From NCBI GenBank assembly GCA_007133875.1, contig SLLW01000013.1, forward strand, positions 1 to 7,158: a stretch of 7,158 bases of DNA, read 5' to 3'. The stretch comes from Balneolales bacterium. Lineage in GTDB: Bacteria > Bacteroidota > Rhodothermia > Balneolales > Natronogracilivirgulaceae. The notes under the pieces are model-generated. The model saw only the letters and a program-made list of their open reading frames with translations. It ran no database searches and had not been told where the DNA came from. Position numbers and translations under genes: made by a program. Positions 6,750 through 7,158 of this stretch are shown piece by piece (the first letter of the stretch is position 1; each line of letters opens with the position of its first letter).

Positions 6750-7158
6750 TTAGATGCCCGCTTTTTCACGCGCTTCAGCTGCTTCTTCATCCATACCGAG
6801 GTTGGTATATACACGGAAAAGGGCAACCCAATGCTCGGGATCGTCTGATTCGAGCTCGGCTGCTTTTTCGTAATGCGGCAGCGATCTTTCAAGGTATTCC
6901 TTGGCCAAAGCGTCAAATTCATCAGCCTCATCCATATCGTCCGTCATGTTTCGCTTGTCCTGATAGACGGCTGCGCGGTTTTGATAGACGATACCCAGTG
7001 TAGCGTGTATATCTGCATTTTCGGGATCCGACTCGAGCGCCAGGAGCAATTCGCTTTCTGCTTCTTCCGAGAATCGGAATGACTCTTCGATAAGGTCTTC
7101 CGCCTCTTCCAGTTTCTGTTCTATCGATGCACTCATCTCGTTGATTTTATCTTCGTCA
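6750..7158 (-). CDS. Acidic tetratricopeptide-repeat protein, 5' end probably outside window
   Basis: The frame stays open from the stop at 6750 to the right edge. An ATG at 7136 would give a 128-residue protein, but the codons before it read DEDKINE, similar in character to what follows, so I favour a partial gene whose start is beyond 7158. Numbering from the ATG, there are two TPR-like helical hairpins: about 22-55 (AESELLLALESDPENADIHATLGIVYQNRA) and about 84-125 (YEKAAELESDDPEHWVALFRVYTNLGMDEEAAEA). A charged linker with many Asp/Glu joins them (about 60-80). TPRs act as protein-protein scaffolds, and no partner can be named. The layout resembles the C-terminal end of longer Bacteroidota TPR proteins, which usually have several repeats. 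No signal peptide or membrane segment is visible in this part. A strong terminator follows. Confidence 0.8.
   Translation of the reverse strand, partial: DEDKINEMSASIEQKLEEAEDLIEESFRFSEEAESELLLALESDPENADIHATLGIVYQNRAAVYQDKRNMTDDMDEADEFDALAKEYLERSLPHYEKAAELESDDPEHWVALFRVYTNLGMDEEAAEAREKAGI

Noticed and set aside
1..7158. CRISPR arrays, tRNA/rRNA genes, insertion sequences or phage genes
   Set aside because: None seen: no regularly spaced repeats, transposase motifs, or tRNA-like cloverleaf or rRNA sequences were recognised on either strand.

Overview
The window is a block of five genes, all on the minus strand, in roughly half-GC DNA, read here from high to low coordinates. It suggests a Bacteroidota-type organism of the FCB group, possibly a Balneolota or Rhodothermota relative. 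The reasons are a type IX secretion (T9SS) sortase gene, a lack of clear Shine-Dalgarno sites before the chosen starts, and a strongly acidic TPR protein. The phylum is an inference; the T9SS gene is the firm part.

Layout. At the right edge (6750-7158) is the C-terminal part, or possibly the whole, of an acidic TPR protein. It is closed by a strong perfect-stem bidirectional terminator (6666-6700). A good sigma70-like promoter (6597-6625) then drives a PLP-dependent trans-sulfuration enzyme (5361-6512). A small NTF2-like lipoprotein gene (4825-5346) follows 14 bases later, probably in the same transcript. Next comes a full-length thiolase-fold protein (3535-4716), then an AT-rich palindrome that may be a terminator (3498-3523). 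A 328-base intergenic stretch with a candidate promoter precedes porU, the C25-family sortase/signal peptidase of T9SS, which runs off the left edge (1-3206).

The most unusual item is the thiolase. Its frame, length and overall conservation are normal. However, the nucleophilic Cys is Asp, the catalytic His of the GHP motif is Asn, and the second catalytic Cys is Gly. Several acyl-CoA-contact positions are changed too. It therefore looks like an intact pseudo-enzyme or a thiolase with a different chemistry, not a working acetyl-CoA acetyltransferase.

Functionally the genes do not form one obvious pathway. The trans-sulfuration enzyme belongs to sulfur amino-acid metabolism and the lipoprotein is an unknown envelope protein. 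PorU matures and anchors T9SS cargo at the outer membrane, and its partner porV would be expected just beyond the left edge.
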